From Pseudomonadota bacterium (lineage in GTDB: Bacteria; Pseudomonadota; Alphaproteobacteria; Rhizobiales; Rhizobiaceae), in assembly GCA_023433855.1 (NCBI GenBank), contig JAEYTV010000326.1:1-9213 (forward strand): 9,213 bases of DNA. The letters are read 5' to 3'. The position numbers were made by a program, and so were the translations under genes. Below the pieces are notes generated by a model that worked only from the letters and a program-made list of their open reading frames with translations, was not told the origin of the DNA and did no database searches. Below are positions 8,299-9,213 of the stretch, in pieces. Position 1 is the stretch's first letter. Each line of letters opens with the position of its first letter.

Positions 8299-8955
8299 GT
8301 GAGAACCGAAAGCCTAGTTCCCGAATTTTCGCCTCGTCAGAACGCCGTTCTCGAGCACGCCCTTCAGCTGCTCGTGGAGGGTGGGGAGAAGGCGTTGACG
8401 ACGTCGGGGCTGGCACGCGCGGCGAACTGCTCGAAGGAGAGCCTCTACAAGTGGTTCGGCGATCGCGAAGGCCTCCTGGCTGCGATGATCGCCCATCAGG
8501 CGGCCAAGGTGCGGACTTTTGAACGCACGGGGGAGCGGCTGTCCGCGGAGCTGCTGCGCGATCATCTTGAGCTTTTTGCCCGCGACCTGTTGGAAGTGCT
8601 GGCCGGCGACGTGTCGCTGGCTCTGAACCGCCTGGCTATCGGACAGTCGCATCGTGACGGATCCAAGCTCGGCAAGCTCCTGCTCGAGCACGGTCGCCGG
8701 CAGATCGACCGCCGCGCCATGGCGCTGATCGATCAGGGCAAAAGGGCGGGGCTGCTGCGTTTCGAAAACGCGGATGACGCCTATCACACGCTTTACGGCC
8801 TCATTGTCTCCGACCTGCATGTACGCATGCTGCTCGGCGAACCGGGCCTCAAGGACAATGCGCGCCAGGCGCAGAGGGCCGTCGAAGCCTTCCTTGCGCT
8901 TCACGGTACGCAGAAACAATCGGCGGATGCGCTCGGCGTGTTCGCTCGACGGTGA
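8299..8955 (+). CDS. TetR/AcrR-family transcriptional regulator upstream of ilvC
   Basis: This is a 218-residue TetR-type regulator of usual length. The N-terminal DNA-binding domain spans about residues 12-60: helix 1 includes RQNAVLEHALQLLVEGG, and the helix-turn-helix is LTTSGLARAANCSKESLYKWF (33-53 region), with the Y-x-W/H-F end typical of the family. The C-terminal ligand and dimer domain (about 85-205) contains LALNRLAIGQS and LYGLIVSDLHVRMLLGE, which resemble the AefR-like C-terminal class; the ligand cannot be read from sequence. The start is GTG with AGGA 6 bases upstream; an ATG at 8292 is out of frame. A sigma70 promoter and a perfect palindrome precede it, so autorepression is likely. 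ilvC follows 41 bases later on the same strand, suggesting joint transcription and a role in branched-chain amino acid control. Confidence 0.9.
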   Translation: MRTESLVPEFSPRQNAVLEHALQLLVEGGEKALTTSGLARAANCSKESLYKWFGDREGLLAAMIAHQAAKVRTFERTGERLSAELLRDHLELFARDLLEVLAGDVSLALNRLAIGQSHRDGSKLGKLLLEHGRRQIDRRAMALIDQGKRAGLLRFENADDAYHTLYGLIVSDLHVRMLLGEPGLKDNARQAQRAVEAFLALHGTQKQSADALGVFARR

Positions 8956-8981
8956 CAAAGATTCAACCAGCACACGCATAG

Positions 8982-9213
<232 letters not shown>

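Overview
This is GC-rich chromosomal DNA, most likely from an alphaproteobacterium. The evidence is the six-gene (group 2) Mrp antiporter layout with A and B fused, which is typical of proteobacteria, and the style of the IlvC N-terminus and the small XRE regulator. The IlvC and XRE sequences remind me of Rhizobiales, but this is an impression from memory, not a search result. No tRNA, rRNA, CRISPR array, transposase or phage gene is visible.

Left part (1-5934, minus strand): a compact operon for a multisubunit Na+(K+)/H+ antiporter, read right to left as mnhA/B fusion, mnhC, mnhD, mnhE, mnhF and mnhG (mnhG is cut by the left edge). Neighbouring genes overlap by 1 or 4 bases or are 2 bases apart. 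Each of C to G has a Shine-Dalgarno-like sequence 7-9 bases before its ATG, so translational coupling is likely. The start of the first gene is uncertain: the only upstream start codon (GTG, 5934) adds a polar extension of about 40 residues, while an ATT codon at 5817 is better placed.

Centre (5900-6192): a small XRE-type DNA-binding protein is divergent from the antiporter operon. Two plausible sigma70-like promoters point in opposite directions and share the same few -10 bases. The promoter for the XRE gene would start its transcript at or within a base or so of the ATG, so it may be leaderless.

Right part (6193-9213, plus strand): a complete NADP-type glutamate dehydrogenase gene (gdhA) followed by a strong hairpin; a 473-base gap with further dyads; a TetR-family regulator gene with a clear promoter and a perfect 16-bp palindromic operator at its predicted transcription start; and, 41 bases beyond it, the first 72 codons of ilvC (ketol-acid reductoisomerase).

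The Mrp complex handles Na+ and pH stress, and GDH makes glutamate, which is both a nitrogen donor and a counter-ion for K+, so the left and centre parts could act together in salt or alkali adaptation; this is inference. The TetR-ilvC pair suggests regulated branched-chain amino acid synthesis. Most of the window is ordinary core metabolism and transport. The points worth a second look are the control regions, not a new gene system.
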